This document shows, one piece after another, positions 33,922-42,960 of a stretch of DNA of 64,000 bases. This DNA comes from a bacterium (GTDB lineage: Bacteria > Myxococcota_A > UBA9160 > UBA4427), in contig JANSYR010000007.1 in the NCBI GenBank assembly GCA_024742285.1, forward strand, positions 1 to 64,000. Reading direction: 5' to 3'. Each line of letters begins with the position of its first letter. Position 1 is the stretch's first letter. The notes under the pieces are model-generated. The model was not told the origin of the DNA. It made no database searches and worked only from the letters and a program-made list of their open reading frames with translations. The position numbers and the translations under genes were made by a program.

Positions 33922-35217
33922 CTAGTTGCCGTCCAGCTGGTTCACGATGGCACTGGCCGCGCCGCCGTCGTAGCCGCGGTCGATCAGGGCCTGCTCCATC
34001 GCATCCCGGAATTCGCCGGGCGTCCAGGGCGTCGTTCCCCCTGTCGCATCGAAGAAGTCGCCCCAGACCGTGTCGCGGGCCTGGAGGACGTCGAGCAGGA
34101 CCTGCCCCTGCAGCGCCTGGACGGCCTCGGGCGTCATCGCCGTGTCACCGTTCACGAGCGGCAGCCCCCCTAGCAGTGGATCGCCGGTGGACGGGTCGGT
34201 GGCCCTCATCATCGCTTCCATGATCGCCTCGTTCTGCAGGCGCTGCTGGACGGCGTCCCGCTGCTTGTCGCGCATCGCGTCCTGCATCGTGTCGCCGGGC
34301 AACATCTCGCGCATCATCTTCCGCTTGCGCTCGTCGCCTCGATCACCCGCTTCGGGGAGCATCGGCGCCGCCGGCACGGGCTTCATCGAGCCGTCACCCG
34401 CTGCTCCCGCGTCGAGTCCCTTCGCGCGCGCACCGTTCGCCCGTTCCTGCTGGAGACGGCGCAGCCGCTCCGCGACCTCGGGCTTGCGCTCGGCCGCGCG
34501 TCGGATCACGTCCTCGTTCGTCGCCCGATGCATCAGTCCGCGGGCGCGGTCGACGTCGGACCTGGCGGCGGGCGCCGCGGGTCGCTCGTCCACCTCGCGA
34601 CGGAAGTCCTGCCAGCTGACCCACGGGTCGCCGCCGGGCGCGACGTCGAGCTCGATCATGCGACCGATCCCGCCGGTCGCCAGGAAGCCTTCGCGTACGA
34701 GGGTCTCGATCGCCGCGTCCGCACCGACCTCGCGCACGCCGACGACCCCGTGGTAGACCGCGACCTGACCGATCCCATCCGAGGCGTCCACGCCGAAGCG
34801 GGTGCCCTTTACGCTGACCACGACGGTGGGCGTGTGGACCTCGAAGCGGCGTCCGCCGCGACGCAGGACGTCGAAGAGCGAATTGCCGCGCTCGAGGTCC
34901 ACGCGGTCGGCCGCGCTCGTCGGCGGCGGCAGCCGCAGCATGGAGTTCTCGTGCACGCGAAGCGTACCGGCATCCATCACGATCTCGACCCGGCCGTCCG
35001 CTCCCGTTCGGATGCGTTCGTTCGGCGCGAGCGTGTCGCCTTCCGAGAGGGCGCGCCACATGGGCGGCTCCCCCGAGCCGATCTCGACCGCGCCCGAGAC
35101 CTGGCGCGCAACCGCGTCGGCCATCGCCGTGCCGCCCGAAAGGACAAGGGCGAGCAGGACCAGGACGATCGTCCCGGTTCGGCTCGCGTGCTTCGTCACG
35201 TTGCTTCGTTTCTGCAT
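33922..35217 (-). CDS. Exported FecR-domain protein
   Basis: This 431-aa protein has an N-terminal signal or anchor helix (about 15-33, ending GGTAMADAV). A FecR beta-domain (about 38-165) carries GDTLAPNERIRTGADGRVEI (key piece ERIRTG) and VVSVKGTRFGV. The rest is a long charged helical region rich in Arg, Met and Ala that may interact with partners. Exported FecR proteins without an anti-sigma part are common next to CHASE2 signalling proteins, where they may present a periplasmic ligand-binding face. It is the last gene of its operon, 54 bp after the barrel gene. Confidence 0.85.
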   Translation of the reverse strand: MQKRSNVTKHASRTGTIVLVLLALVLSGGTAMADAVARQVSGAVEIGSGEPPMWRALSEGDTLAPNERIRTGADGRVEIVMDAGTLRVHENSMLRLPPPTSAADRVDLERGNSLFDVLRRGGRRFEVHTPTVVVSVKGTRFGVDASDGIGQVAVYHGVVGVREVGADAAIETLVREGFLATGGIGRMIELDVAPGGDPWVSWQDFRREVDERPAAPAARSDVDRARGLMHRATNEDVIRRAAERKPEVAERLRRLQQERANGARAKGLDAGAAGDGSMKPVPAAPMLPEAGDRGDERKRKMMREMLPGDTMQDAMRDKQRDAVQQRLQNEAIMEAMMRATDPSTGDPLLGGLPLVNGDTAMTPEAVQALQGQVLLDVLQARDTVWGDFFDATGGTTPWTPGEFRDAMEQALIDRGYDGGAASAIVNQLDGN

Positions 35218-35271
35218 CGGTCTTCCTCCGATGATGAGAGCCCCCCGGCCCTCGAGATGAATGGAATCTGT

Positions 35272-36780
35272 CTAGTCCGTCGACACGCGGATGACCGCGC
35301 CGGCGAGTTGCTTGTCGTAGTCGAAGACGTCGACGTTCGAGACGCGGCGCGTGCCGCGCCAGTAGAGCTCGAGGGCGACGTGCGGAACGATCTCGCGCCT
35401 CACCGCGATCCGACCGCTCACGATGTCGTCGCGTCGCTTGCGGTCTCCGCCGGTGCCGAGGAAGTACGTGAAGTTGTCGTTGTGATACCGGTCGTGCGTG
35501 TAGGCCGCCTCGAGCCGCAGCTGGAGTTCGCACGGCAGGCGGAACGTGCCGAACGCGCGCGCGCGCCAGCTGTCGAAATCGAAGTCCCCGTCGAAACCGT
35601 CCGGCGTGCCGAAGGTCTTCGCCTGGGTCAGGCTGCGGGACCAGGAGCCCGAGAAGGAGAGCCAGGACTGCTCGATCCTGAGCGGCAGGAAGTACTCGAC
35701 GCCCAGGCTGTAGGTCATCGCGTCGCGTTCCCACGGCGTGAAGGGGGCGTCATCGTGGTACTCGGCCACGTCGACATGAGCGAAGGTCCGAAGGGCCCCC
35801 CAGGCCGGTCCGAACGATCGGATCAGGCTCGGTCGGATCGAGCCGATCGTCGCCTCGTTGTCGAGATCCTGGAGCGTGCTCGCCGCGATGGCGTCGAGTC
35901 GCACCAGATACTTCTCGTCGAGGCTCCAGGCGCCGCTCGCGAAGAAGGTATTCCCGACCACGTCGAAGTCGGTCAGGTCGTGGTGGCGCGTCTGGTCGAA
36001 GCGATAGCCGAGCGTGAGCGCACCCCGCTCCGAGGCCCACGGTCGCCCGGAGGCGCCCACGCCCCAGACGCCGCGGAAGTCGTCGCTGCCGCTTGCGCCC
36101 GTCTGGCTCTCGGTGCTCTCGAGGGTGACGTTGTCGTCGTACTCGACGCCGGCGTAGCCATCGAGCCGGAAGCGATCTTCGAGCGAGAGCGCTTCGCGCT
36201 CGCGCAGCAGCAGGCGCGCACGCACCGCAGTGTCCCCCGTCGGGTCCTGCTCGAGGATCTCGCGCAGGAGCGCCACCGCCTCGTCTTCCCGACCGAGGTC
36301 GAAGAGTCCGAGCGCCTGCCCGAGCAACGCCTCGGAGAGCAGCGCCGGCTCGAGCTCCGCCGCGGCCCGGAACGCCCGATTCGCTTCGGGCACGAGTTGC
36401 TGGGCCCGATAGGCGACGGCGCGATAGAAGTGGGCGAGCGCGCTGTGCGGCCGCTCGTCGATCTCCTCGTCGAGGAGCGCGAGCGCCTGACCGTTGGCCC
36501 CGATGTCGAGGAGGCTGCGCGCGATCTCGACGCGTGCGCCGGGGCGACGGTCCGGCCAGCGATCGAGGTAGTCCCGGGTCGCGGCGACCGCGGCGGTCGA
36601 GTCGCCGGCGTTCGCGAGCTTGCGCGCGAGCGCCCAGTGCAGGTCCGGATCGGATGGATGGGCCTCGATCGCCCGACGCAGGCGGTCGACGACGGACGTC
36701 GACGGAGTCTCGGCGTGGGCGAATCCGATCGGCCCCCCGAATGCGAGCAGGACGATGAGAAGGAGGACGCGACGACTCAT
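35272..36780 (-). CDS. TPR plus outer-membrane beta-barrel protein
   Basis: This 502-aa protein has a signal peptide (cleavage after FAHA, about residue 23). TPR-like helix pairs (about 28-190) include DLHWALARKLANAGDS and SALAHFYRAVAYRAQQLV. A C-terminal barrel region (about 205-502) has alternating strands such as YAGVEYDDNVTLE and RGALTLGYRFDQT, and the last strand ends AGAVIRVSTD. The build resembles surface lipoprotein assembly modifiers and TPR-barrel export proteins. It overlaps the CHASE2 gene stop by 3 bp (ATGA), so it is translated with that sensor. Confidence 0.8.
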   Translation of the reverse strand: MSRRVLLLIVLLAFGGPIGFAHAETPSTSVVDRLRRAIEAHPSDPDLHWALARKLANAGDSTAAVAATRDYLDRWPDRRPGARVEIARSLLDIGANGQALALLDEEIDERPHSALAHFYRAVAYRAQQLVPEANRAFRAAAELEPALLSEALLGQALGLFDLGREDEAVALLREILEQDPTGDTAVRARLLLREREALSLEDRFRLDGYAGVEYDDNVTLESTESQTGASGSDDFRGVWGVGASGRPWASERGALTLGYRFDQTRHHDLTDFDVVGNTFFASGAWSLDEKYLVRLDAIAASTLQDLDNEATIGSIRPSLIRSFGPAWGALRTFAHVDVAEYHDDAPFTPWERDAMTYSLGVEYFLPLRIEQSWLSFSGSWSRSLTQAKTFGTPDGFDGDFDFDSWRARAFGTFRLPCELQLRLEAAYTHDRYHNDNFTYFLGTGGDRKRRDDIVSGRIAVRREIVPHVALELYWRGTRRVSNVDVFDYDKQLAGAVIRVSTD

Positions 36781-39008
36781 TGGTGCGGCACCCCGTGGCC
36801 ACTCGTCCGGGCGATCAGCTCGAGCATCTCGTCGCCCTGCTCGTGCAGGACCTCGAAGAAGAGATCGACCAGCTCCGGATCGAACTGCCGGCCGCGGCCC
36901 TTCACGAGGAGATCTCGGACCTCCGTCTGGCTGAAGGCCGGCTTGTAGGGGCGGGCCGTGGAGAGCGCGTCCCAGACGTCGACGATCGTGACGATGCGCG
37001 CCGCGAGCGGGATCTCTTCCCCTTCGAGGCCGTCGGGGTAGCCGCCGCCGTCCCATCGCTCGTGGTGGTGCATCACGCAGTGGAGCGTGGTCTCCTCGAG
37101 ACCGACGACCGGCGCGACGATGCCGGCCCCGATCTCGGGATGGCGCTCCATCTCGCGGCGCTCCTCGCCGTCGAGTCGTCCGGGTTTGTTGAGCACCGCA
37201 TCGCGGATGCCGATCTTGCCGACGTCGTGGAGCAGCGCGCCGAGCTCCATGGCTCGGATCTCGTCCTCCGGCATTCCGAGGCGCGCGCCCATCAGCGACG
37301 AGAACGCGGCGAGCCGGCGGCAATGCTGGTCCGTGTAGCCGTCGCGCGCCTCGACGGCGCTCGCGACCGCGGCGATCGACGACTCGAAGGTCTCGCGCAG
37401 GCGCTCGATGAGCCGCAGGTTCTGGGCGGTGAGTGCGAGCTGGGCGCTCACCGTCGCGATCGTGCGCGAATGGATCGCGTCGACGGCCTGGCCCGCGCGG
37501 CCGAACACGACGAGCACGCCGACGGACTCCGGACCCGCAACGAGCGGCGCGTAGACCACGCGGGCGCTCGGGAGGGTCGGCTCGGGCGTCTCGATCGTGC
37601 GCTGCTCCTCGAGCGCACACGCCGCTTCCGCCTCGTCGAAGCGGAGCACCTCGTCGCTCCCGCCGTGGGGGCGCCACTCGAGATGCTCCCTCGTGAGCGA
37701 ACCGTCCGGAAGGGCGCGGATCAGCACGATGCCGCGGGCGCCCACGACGTCGCCGAGCAGCTCGAGGGCGAGCTCGAGGCCGGTCTGCGGCCCGTCGTCA
37801 GTGGAGCCCTTGCGGGTCGCTTCGCCGATCCGCTCGAGGGCCACGAGCGACGACTCGTGCGCCTGGGCCCGCAGATGGAAGTGGCGCTGGAGACGCTCGA
37901 TGCCGAGCGCATAGCGCGCGGCCAGGAAGGCGAGGGGAACGATCACGGGCATCGCCCAGCCCGCGAACCAGAGCGCCGCCCAGCCCGAGAGCGCGACCGC
38001 GCCGGCGAGACCGAGGAAGAGCGCCAGGCGCGTGACCGTACGCTCGCCCGAGCGCCCTCGGGTCAGCACGGCGAGCACGCAGAGCAGCGCGGCGGCGAGG
38101 AGACGCGGAGCGGACCGCTGGATCGCTTCGTCCATCGCCTCGGCGGCGGCCGTGCGGTAGGCGATCGCCTGGATCATCACGCCGGGCAGCGCCGGCGAGG
38201 GCGGCGTGGGCCACAGGTCCTGGAACTCGGCCGCCGTGGCGCCGATGAACACTGCGCGTCCCTCGACCTCCTTCGGGTCGAAGCTTCCCTCGATCAGATC
38301 GATGTACGAGATCGTCTGGATCTCGGGCCAGTGGCGTCGATAGTCGACGCGGGTCGCGTCGTGGGCGTCGAGCGCATGCTCGATTCGTGCGCGCAGCGTC
38401 TCGGGTGCCGCGACGGCGAGCGCAGCGCGCGCGAGCGACGGAATCCGCTCGCCGGAGATCGCGCTCGCGCGCGGTGCGTGGCGGACGACGCCGTCGGGGT
38501 CGATCGGAACGAGCACGCTGCCGAGCGACGCCGCGGCACGCTCGAGCGACGGGATCGGACGGTTGACGATCTCGAGCTCGGCGCCGCTCTCGAGCCGCTG
38601 GATCTGCGAGAAGGTCGCGAGCACGCCGCGCCCGCTCGCCCGCAGGCTCTCCGCCAGACGCGCGTCGTCCTCGGGCGTGGAGGCGGACGAGAAGTCGATG
38701 TCGAAGGCGATGGCCCGCGCGCCCGCCGCGGTGAGCGCGTCAACCGCGCGCGCGTGGGTGCTCCGCCGCCAGGGCCACGGCTCGCTGGCGCGCAGACTGC
38801 GCGGGTCGATGGTGACGACCGCGACGTCCGGCAGTGCGAGCGTCGGCTTCGGCCCCGCCGTCGGCGCGAGCCGCACGAATGCGTCATGGACGCGTCGATC
38901 GACGGACTGGCCGACGTCGAGCGACAGCGCGCCGACCGCGATCGTCAGGACGCACGCCACCGGGATGACACTGAGCCATCGCGGGTCTTTCCATGCACTC
39001 GCCTTCAT
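36777..39008 (-). CDS. CHASE2-GAF-like-HD-GYP signalling protein
   Basis: This 743-aa protein has one N-terminal membrane helix (about 11-30), then a periplasmic CHASE2 sensor (about 35-290) with VVTIDPRSLRASEPWPW and VFIGATAAEFQDLWPTP. Three more membrane helices (about 300-390), a GAF-like region (about 410-530) and a C-terminal HD-GYP domain (about 540-735) follow. The catalytic motifs HDVGKIGI, HHERWDGGGYPDGL and DVWDALSTARPYK are complete, so it should degrade cyclic di-GMP. The ATG at 39008 is favoured over a 5' extension by AAGG upstream. It heads the operon with the barrel and FecR genes. Confidence 0.92.
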   Translation of the reverse strand: MKASAWKDPRWLSVIPVACVLTIAVGALSLDVGQSVDRRVHDAFVRLAPTAGPKPTLALPDVAVVTIDPRSLRASEPWPWRRSTHARAVDALTAAGARAIAFDIDFSSASTPEDDARLAESLRASGRGVLATFSQIQRLESGAELEIVNRPIPSLERAAASLGSVLVPIDPDGVVRHAPRASAISGERIPSLARAALAVAAPETLRARIEHALDAHDATRVDYRRHWPEIQTISYIDLIEGSFDPKEVEGRAVFIGATAAEFQDLWPTPPSPALPGVMIQAIAYRTAAAEAMDEAIQRSAPRLLAAALLCVLAVLTRGRSGERTVTRLALFLGLAGAVALSGWAALWFAGWAMPVIVPLAFLAARYALGIERLQRHFHLRAQAHESSLVALERIGEATRKGSTDDGPQTGLELALELLGDVVGARGIVLIRALPDGSLTREHLEWRPHGGSDEVLRFDEAEAACALEEQRTIETPEPTLPSARVVYAPLVAGPESVGVLVVFGRAGQAVDAIHSRTIATVSAQLALTAQNLRLIERLRETFESSIAAVASAVEARDGYTDQHCRRLAAFSSLMGARLGMPEDEIRAMELGALLHDVGKIGIRDAVLNKPGRLDGEERREMERHPEIGAGIVAPVVGLEETTLHCVMHHHERWDGGGYPDGLEGEEIPLAARIVTIVDVWDALSTARPYKPAFSQTEVRDLLVKGRGRQFDPELVDLFFEVLHEQGDEMLELIARTSGHGVPHQ

Positions 39009-39299
39009 GCGAAACCTTGAATCGGCTTGCAAATTCAGGCACTTGAGTCGATCTGCGGAGGTGAACGCAGCGCGGATGCACCTCCGCCGAATGCGACGCG
39101 CGGCACGGCAGGGTCGACGCATGCCGCGCGCAGATCGGCGGCAGCTGCGATCGTTCGACGGGCCCCGCCTCCAGCTCGACGGTCCCCCTCGGACCCGGCG
39201 TACGATGGGGATTTCGGGTCGGGGGCGCGTCGGAGGCCTCACTCGACGAGCGACCCCGGCGTCGGTCGTGCCGCAAGCGCTAGTCTCGTTGGAGCGATC

Positions 39300-41342
39300 A
39301 TGCCCACGCGCCTAAGACACCTTCTCGACGCAGCGCCCATCGCGCTCGACGTCGCCGCCGACTCAGTCGACGAGGCGGTCGAGGCGCTCGTCGACGTACT
39401 GATCGAATCCGGTGCGCTGTCGGCCGAGCGCCGAGAGCGGGTCCTGCGCGAGATCCTCGATCGCGAGCAGGAGCAGTCGACGGCACTCGGCCAGGGCGTC
39501 GCCGTGCCCCATGGCTTCCTCGACGAGCTCGACGCTCCGCTCGTCGCGCTGGCGCGCCTGCGCGATCCGCTCGACGCCGCCGCGCCGGACGGCGAGCCCG
39601 TCGAGCTCGTCTACCTCATCACCGGCGGGCGGGCGGACGCGGGGCTCCACCTCGAGCTCCTGATGTCGATCGCCCGCCTGCAGTCCGATCCCCAGTTCCG
39701 TCGGGACGTCGATGCGGCGACGATGCCCGGTCAGATCCTCGACGCCGTCGATGCGTTCCTGGCGCGAAGCGAAGCGCCGGTCGTCGCGCCGGGTCGTCCG
39801 GACGGCCTCGACGTCCGGGGGTTCGCACGGGGTGTGCTGGAAGACATCCGGCGTCGCCTCCCGCTCTACGCGAGCGACTTCGCGGACGGTCTCCATCCGA
39901 AGTCCGTCGCCGCGATCCTCTTTCTCTTCTTCGCGTGCGTCGCGCCCGCCGTCGCGTTCGGCGGATTGATGGCCGCGTTGACGGGTGGCGAGATCGGCGC
40001 GATGGAGATGATCGTCGCGACGGCCATCGGCGGAACGCTCTACGCCCTCTTCTCGGGCCAGCCACTCACGATCCTCGGCGGAACGGGGCCGATGCTCGTC
40101 TTCACCGGCATGCTCTACGAGTTGTGCGGACTGCTCGAGCTGCCCTTCCTGCCCGCCTACGCCTGGGTCGGGCTCTGGACGGCCGCGTTCACCATCCTCT
40201 GCGCGGTGACCGGGGCGAGCTCGCTGATCCGATACTGCACGCGATTCACGGACGAAGTCTTCGCGCTCCTCATCAGCCTGATCTTCATCAACGAGGCCGT
40301 GGCGAACCTCGCCGACACCTTCTCCGATCCGAGGATCGATGACTACCGCGCCCTGCTCTCCCTCGTGCTGGCGGTCGCGACCTTCTGGATCGCCATCACG
40401 CTCCGCAACTCACGGCGCAGTCGCTACCTGCGTTGGTGGATGCGGCAGTTCATGGCCGACTTCGGTTCCGTCATCGCGATCGCGACGGCCACCGGCGTCG
40501 CGATCTGGCTCGGGGTCCAGGGACTCCCGACGCTCGCCGTCCCGGATCACTTCGCGACGACCTCCGGTCGTCCCTGGCTCGTCGACCTCTGGGGCCTGCC
40601 GGCATGGGCGATCTTCGGTGCGTCGATCCCTGCGCTCCTCTGCACCGTGCTCGTCTTCCTCGACCACAACATCACGAATCGGCTCGTCAACCAGACCGAC
40701 CACAGCCTTCAGAAGAGCCCCGCGTACCACCTCGACCTCCTCGTCGTCGGCGTGCTCACGGCGGGGCTGTCGCTCTTCGCCCTGCCCTGGCTCGTCGCGG
40801 CGACGATTCGTTCGCTGAACCACGTTCGCGCCCTCGCGAGCGTCGAAGAGATCGTGCGCCGCGACGGCAGCACCGAAGAGCGCATCGTCGCCGTCCGCGA
40901 ACAACGTGTGACGGCGCTTGCGATCCATCTGCTGATCGGTTTCTCGGTCTTCGCCCTTCCGTGGCTCCAGACCCGCGGCATCGAGATCCCGATGGCCGTG
41001 CTCTACGGGCTCTTCTTCTTCATGGGCGTCACGTCGCTCGCGGGCAACCAGTTCTTCGAGCGCCTTCGGCTCTGGGTCATGGATCCGAGCCACTACCCGC
41101 GCACGCACTACGTGCGCCAGGTCCCTCTCCGCCAGATCCATCTCTTCACCGCGATCCAGCTCGCGGGTCTGGTCGTCCTGTGGGCGGTCAAGGTGAGCCC
41201 GCTCGCGCTGATCTTCCCGCTCTTCATCGTGATGCTCGTCCCTCTGCGCATCGTCCTCGATCGATTCTTCGAGGAGCGGCACCTCGAGTCCCTCGACAGC
41301 GACGTCGAGGAGGAGGAACCGAGCGGCGAGGCAGCGGGCTGA
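39300..41342 (+). CDS. PTS EIIA-like domain fused to SLC4-type bicarbonate transporter
   Basis: This 680-aa protein begins with a ~150-aa EIIA type-2 domain that keeps the phospho-accepting His71 in GVAVPHG and LHLELLMSIARLQSDP. After a linker, an SLC4/HCO3 cotransporter core of 12-14 helices follows (about 190-660), with GGTLYALFSGQPLTILGGTGPML (key part FSGQPLTILGGTGP) and FLDHNITNRLVN. SLC4 proteins move HCO3- or related anions. The eukaryotic band 3 cytoplasmic domain is known to share the EIIA-mannitol fold, so this fusion mirrors that layout. ATG 39300 follows GGAG closely. It is divergent from the CHASE2 gene. Confidence 0.9.
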   Translation: MPTRLRHLLDAAPIALDVAADSVDEAVEALVDVLIESGALSAERRERVLREILDREQEQSTALGQGVAVPHGFLDELDAPLVALARLRDPLDAAAPDGEPVELVYLITGGRADAGLHLELLMSIARLQSDPQFRRDVDAATMPGQILDAVDAFLARSEAPVVAPGRPDGLDVRGFARGVLEDIRRRLPLYASDFADGLHPKSVAAILFLFFACVAPAVAFGGLMAALTGGEIGAMEMIVATAIGGTLYALFSGQPLTILGGTGPMLVFTGMLYELCGLLELPFLPAYAWVGLWTAAFTILCAVTGASSLIRYCTRFTDEVFALLISLIFINEAVANLADTFSDPRIDDYRALLSLVLAVATFWIAITLRNSRRSRYLRWWMRQFMADFGSVIAIATATGVAIWLGVQGLPTLAVPDHFATTSGRPWLVDLWGLPAWAIFGASIPALLCTVLVFLDHNITNRLVNQTDHSLQKSPAYHLDLLVVGVLTAGLSLFALPWLVAATIRSLNHVRALASVEEIVRRDGSTEERIVAVREQRVTALAIHLLIGFSVFALPWLQTRGIEIPMAVLYGLFFFMGVTSLAGNQFFERLRLWVMDPSHYPRTHYVRQVPLRQIHLFTAIQLAGLVVLWAVKVSPLALIFPLFIVMLVPLRIVLDRFFEERHLESLDSDVEEEEPSGEAAG

Positions 41343-41347
41343 CGCCC

Positions 41348-41364
41348 CGGGGCGCGGAGCCCCG
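41348..41364. terminator. Bidirectional hairpin between transporter and UGPase genes
   Basis: CGGGGC (41348-41353), loop GCGGA and GCCCCG (41359-41364) form a short GC-only stem in the 25-bp gap between two convergent stop codons. Confidence 0.5.
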
Positions 41365-41367
41365 AGC

Positions 41368-42762
41368 CTACCCGTCGAGCTGCGTACCGTGGGCGACCTC
41401 GACGGTCGCCCCCGACTCCGATTCGAGCCGGACGTCGCCTCGAACGACGACGTCGCGACCGAAGCGGTGGTCCCCTTCGACCGAGAAGTGCCGGGCCTTC
41501 GCCAGCGAGGGCGCGCCGTGCGGGAAGCGCGCGTCGAGATCGCCGACGTTCTTGTAGAAGCGAGCGTCGAGCTCGATCACGCGGCGCCGCGTCGCTTCGG
41601 GATCGACCGCGACGAGGCGGGCATCCTCTCGCAGCTCGTAGGCATCCGATCGGACCGCCAGCAGATCCGCCGTCGTCTTGACCGGCGCGAAGCGTTCGCG
41701 CGAGACGCAGATCGCCTCCGCCCCGTCGAAGCACTCGATCGCCGCGCCCATCGCGGTTTCGAGCTGCAGACACGGCGGCGTGTCCGGATCGCTCGCGACG
41801 ATCGTCTTGGCGTTCGTCATGACCGGGAGCGGCAGGCCGTCGGGGGACGCTTCGAGCGCGCCGGCGATCGCGTCGAGATCGAGCCAGAGATTGTTCGTGT
41901 TGAAGTAGCGGTGGCGCGCGATGTCCTGGAAGGAAGCCTTGTCTTCGGGAGCGCACTGCGCCGACTCGCGCAGGACGAGCCGGCCGCCGCGGCGTGCGAG
42001 GTGGCCGCCCTTGCGGTCGGCGGCCGTCCGCTCGGCGACCTCCATCGCGAAGGGGAGCCCTTCGCGAGCGAACCAGCCCAGGATCGACAGATCGAGCACG
42101 CCGCCCAGGTTGTCCGCGTTGGAGACGAAGGCGTAGCGGATGCCCTCCTCGCGAAGGCGAGCGAGGACACCCGAGGAGGAGATCGCCGCGTAGAGATCCC
42201 CGTGGCCGGGCGGGCACCAGGCGAGCTCCGGGTCGTCGGGCCAGTCGACGGGGGCAAAGCTCTCGGGGTCGATTCGAGGCACCCGGTGCTGCAGGAAGTC
42301 GAGGGGAAGCTCGCCGGCGAGCCCGTCGTAGCGGGCGAGCCGAGCGAGGGAGGGCTCGCGCGTTCGGAAGCTGTTCATCAGGAGGAGCGGAAGTCGCGCG
42401 CCCTCGCGCGCCCGCAGATGCAGGATCTGTCGGGCGATCAGGTCGAGGAAGGTCGCGTCTTCGCGGACCGGAAGCAGGCTCTTCGGTCCCGCGAGGCCCA
42501 TGCCCGTCCCGAGGCCGCCGTTCAGCTTGATGACGACGGCGCGATCGAGCGCCTCGCGCCCCGCGTCCTCGCAGTCGCGGAGATCGTCCGCCCGAGGCAG
42601 CTGATCGACCGGATCGAGGGTGGCCTCCGGGAGGGTCGTCGTGCCGCCGTCGCGCACGAAGTGCAACGCACGCAGGAAGCCTCGAATCGCGATCTCGGGC
42701 ATCGCCTCCGCCTGCATGCGCTCGCGGTGGATGCGATCGAGGGAATCGTCCGGGGCCGTCAC
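41368..42762 (-). CDS. UTP-glucose-1-phosphate uridylyltransferase, UDPGP (eukaryote-like) family
   Basis: This 464-aa protein has the nucleotide-binding KLNGGLGTGMGLAGPKS of the UDPGP family. Other marks are LLMNSFRTREPS, WCPPGHGDLYAAI, FVSNADNLGG and FNTNNLWLDL. This is the eukaryote-like UGPase, unrelated to bacterial GalU. It makes UDP-glucose from UTP and glucose-1-phosphate for cell-surface sugars or glycogen-like stores. It is alone on its strand and divergent from the sulfotransferase, with a 198-bp shared promoter region. Confidence 0.9.
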   Translation of the reverse strand: MTAPDDSLDRIHRERMQAEAMPEIAIRGFLRALHFVRDGGTTTLPEATLDPVDQLPRADDLRDCEDAGREALDRAVVIKLNGGLGTGMGLAGPKSLLPVREDATFLDLIARQILHLRAREGARLPLLLMNSFRTREPSLARLARYDGLAGELPLDFLQHRVPRIDPESFAPVDWPDDPELAWCPPGHGDLYAAISSSGVLARLREEGIRYAFVSNADNLGGVLDLSILGWFAREGLPFAMEVAERTAADRKGGHLARRGGRLVLRESAQCAPEDKASFQDIARHRYFNTNNLWLDLDAIAGALEASPDGLPLPVMTNAKTIVASDPDTPPCLQLETAMGAAIECFDGAEAICVSRERFAPVKTTADLLAVRSDAYELREDARLVAVDPEATRRRVIELDARFYKNVGDLDARFPHGAPSLAKARHFSVEGDHRFGRDVVVRGDVRLESESGATVEVAHGTQLDG

Positions 42763-42960
42763 GTGGTTGTCCTCCTGATCGGGGATCGGGTCCCCGCCGC
42801 CTCCGTGTGAGTGACCGGTTCGTCGATCCGGTGCCCTGGGATCGGATCCCGATCGCCCTTTTGCGGCTCGGATGCGCGTCCGGCGCCGAAGAGGCTAGCC
42901 TCGTTCTGCCCCTGCCGGAGTGCGCCCCTCGCGGCGCACCCGCGTCGCATCGAGGACACC

